Below are positions 15,787 to 16,865 of a stretch of 16,865 nucleotides of DNA, one piece after another. The notes beneath the pieces are model-generated. The model did not search any database. It saw only the letters and a list, made by a program, of their open reading frames with translations, and had not been told where the DNA came from. The stretch is from an uncultured Bacteroidales bacterium (lineage in GTDB: Bacteria > Bacteroidota > Bacteroidia > Bacteroidales > UBA932): NCBI GenBank assembly GCA_902461985.1, contig CABQAB010000012.1:1-16865 (forward strand), in the 5' to 3' direction. The stretch's first letter is position 1, and every line of letters begins with the position of its first letter. The translations under genes were made by a program, and so were the position numbers.

Positions 15787-16865
15787 ATGAAATTAAAATC
15801 ATTTTTATTCGGTCTTTCTGCAGCTGTCTTGTCTGCAGTGACCTTTGCTTCCTGTCAGCCGGAGGAAAAAACGACACAGGATACTCTGTCCGTTTCCCCT
15901 GACAAGGCTATAACATTTGCTGCATCAGGCAACGAGGCTGTTCAGCTCACGGTGACAACTACTGCCGAGGACTGGACATTCAAGGTTCCTGCATGGATTG
16001 ATGCTACACGTGAAGGCGATGTGCTCACTGTCAATGCAAAAGACAATGAGACTGAGGAGGAAAACCTTGGCCGTATCACGTTCGAGGCCGGAAATGCAGA
16101 GCCAGTGAATATCGCCGTAACTCAGGCATCTGCCAATGGCGGTTCTGATGTTCCGGGTGACAAGATTTCCGCTAAAGTGCTTGACGCTTCAGGTGTGAAC
16201 GACGTGAATGTCGAATTCGCAAAGGAAACCAGCACTAACGTCGAGATTAAACTCTCTCTCGCCAAGGCTTCTACCGAAATCATTGAGATCCGTCTTGCTG
16301 TAGACGAGAAGTATATCGCCCAGTACGACTACTCTCATGGAACTACCAGCACTCTTCTTCCTGCGGAGGCTTATACCCTTTCTGTGGGTGGAACAAAACT
16401 TACCGTCAATGCGGGTGAGACAGAAGTTTCGTTGCCGTTTATGATCGATGGCGAATCACTTCCGTATAACACACAGTATCTACTTCCTTTGAAGGCTGAG
16501 GTCGTTTCCGGTAACGCTACGTTCGCAAAGACAGCTGATGCCCGTTTGAACTATGCCGTTGTGAGAAAGAGCCCGCGCTCAAGCAAGCAGCTCTGTGTTA
16601 TGGAGTTCAACGATACCAACCCTCTCAACGTGCTTACTTACAAACTCGAAGACGGTTCATACTTCTTTGACGGACTTGTTCTCTTCTCCGGCAATATCTG
16701 CTGGTCAGATGACGACCAGAGGGTGATGTTCAACAAGAGACGCGGCGAGCCGGTAGCCAACGCCAATGTCGCTGCTCTCATCGCTGAAGCCGATGTATAT
16801 CTCAAGCCTATCCATGATGCAGGTATCAAGATTTATATGGGCCTTATTTTTATGGTGATGGTAGC
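15787..16865 (+). CDS. BACON-DUF1735-GH18 endo-beta-N-acetylglucosaminidase (3' end cut)
   Basis: The first 359 codons of a gene running off the right edge. The signal peptide has lipobox FASC (Cys23). A BACON domain follows (about 34-115, with DWTFKVPAWI and INITQ-like IAVTQAS), then DUF1735 (about 126-258), then the start of a GH18 domain (from about 265: LCVMEFNDTNPLNVLTYKLE, FFDGLVLFSGNICW, LKPIHDAGIKIYMG). This order resembles BT3987 and Endo-F1-type enzymes, which cut between the two core GlcNAc residues of N-glycans at the cell surface. The catalytic DGxDxDxE would lie beyond the window, so activity cannot be confirmed. Near the end, the current frame reads GLIFMVMVA, whereas one extra T in the run at 16847-16851 would read GLIFYGDGS, a much better match to the conserved LGNHQGAG region of ENGases. 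Either the sequence has an error here or the gene is disrupted. Confidence 0.9.
   Translation, partial: MKLKSFLFGLSAAVLSAVTFASCQPEEKTTQDTLSVSPDKAITFAASGNEAVQLTVTTTAEDWTFKVPAWIDATREGDVLTVNAKDNETEEENLGRITFEAGNAEPVNIAVTQASANGGSDVPGDKISAKVLDASGVNDVNVEFAKETSTNVEIKLSLAKASTEIIEIRLAVDEKYIAQYDYSHGTTSTLLPAEAYTLSVGGTKLTVNAGETEVSLPFMIDGESLPYNTQYLLPLKAEVVSGNATFAKTADARLNYAVVRKSPRSSKQLCVMEFNDTNPLNVLTYKLEDGSYFFDGLVLFSGNICWSDDDQRVMFNKRRGEPVANANVAALIAEADVYLKPIHDAGIKIYMGLIFMVMV

Overview
The window is a polysaccharide-utilisation-type locus (PUL) from a member of the Bacteroidales. The evidence is a SusC/SusD pair, a FecR anti-sigma factor ending in a DUF4974-like segment, BACON and DUF1735 domains, a Bacteroidetes-type promoter (TTTG, 20 nt, TAnnTTTG), and many lipoproteins. 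Base composition is near half G+C by eye, higher than Bacteroides thetaiotaomicron. A genus cannot be named from this sequence alone. The combination of GH18 endo-beta-N-acetylglucosaminidase, GH92 alpha-mannosidases and GH130 phosphorylase points to N-linked glycans, probably high-mannose type, as substrate. The layout resembles the BT3983-BT3994 and BT1032-BT1051 regions of B. thetaiotaomicron (from memory, not searched).

The locus is divergent around a 183-nt intergenic region (7242-7424). Leftward (- strand) the order is GH130 mannosyl-GlcNAc phosphorylase (6240-7241), an exported GH92 alpha-mannosidase (3826-6096), a C10/streptopain-like cysteine protease lipoprotein (2157-3725), an unrecognised small lipoprotein overlapping it by 4 nt (1516-2160), and a second GH92, a lipoprotein cut by the left edge (1-1491). 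Rightward (+ strand) the order is FecR-like anti-sigma factor (7425-8378), STN-domain SusC transporter (8402-11779), SusD-like lipoprotein (11792-13408), a GH18-fold lipoprotein lacking catalytic acids (13421-14491), a DUF1735+LamG lipoprotein (14488-15759), and a BACON-DUF1735-GH18 protein cut by the right edge (15787-16865).

The inferred workflow has four steps. The surface GH18 enzyme cuts the glycan from protein between the two core GlcNAc residues. SusD, the pseudo-GH18 and the LamG protein hold the glycan and SusC imports it. Periplasmic GH92 enzymes strip alpha-mannose. Cytoplasmic GH130 then phosphorolyses the remaining Man-beta-1,4-GlcNAc. The cysteine protease could attack the protein part of the same glycoproteins. 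FecR plus the STN domain of SusC implies ECF-sigma control, but no sigma gene is present in the window.

Points worth a second look are: the protease plus partner lipoprotein on lower-GC DNA inside a glycan locus; the GH18-like protein with substituted active-site residues; a nine-G run in the coding sequence of susC; an apparent one-base frameshift in the GH18 gene at the right edge; an anti-sigma gene without its sigma; and a tandem repeat between two mannosidase-pathway genes. No gap without a gene exceeds 300 bases.
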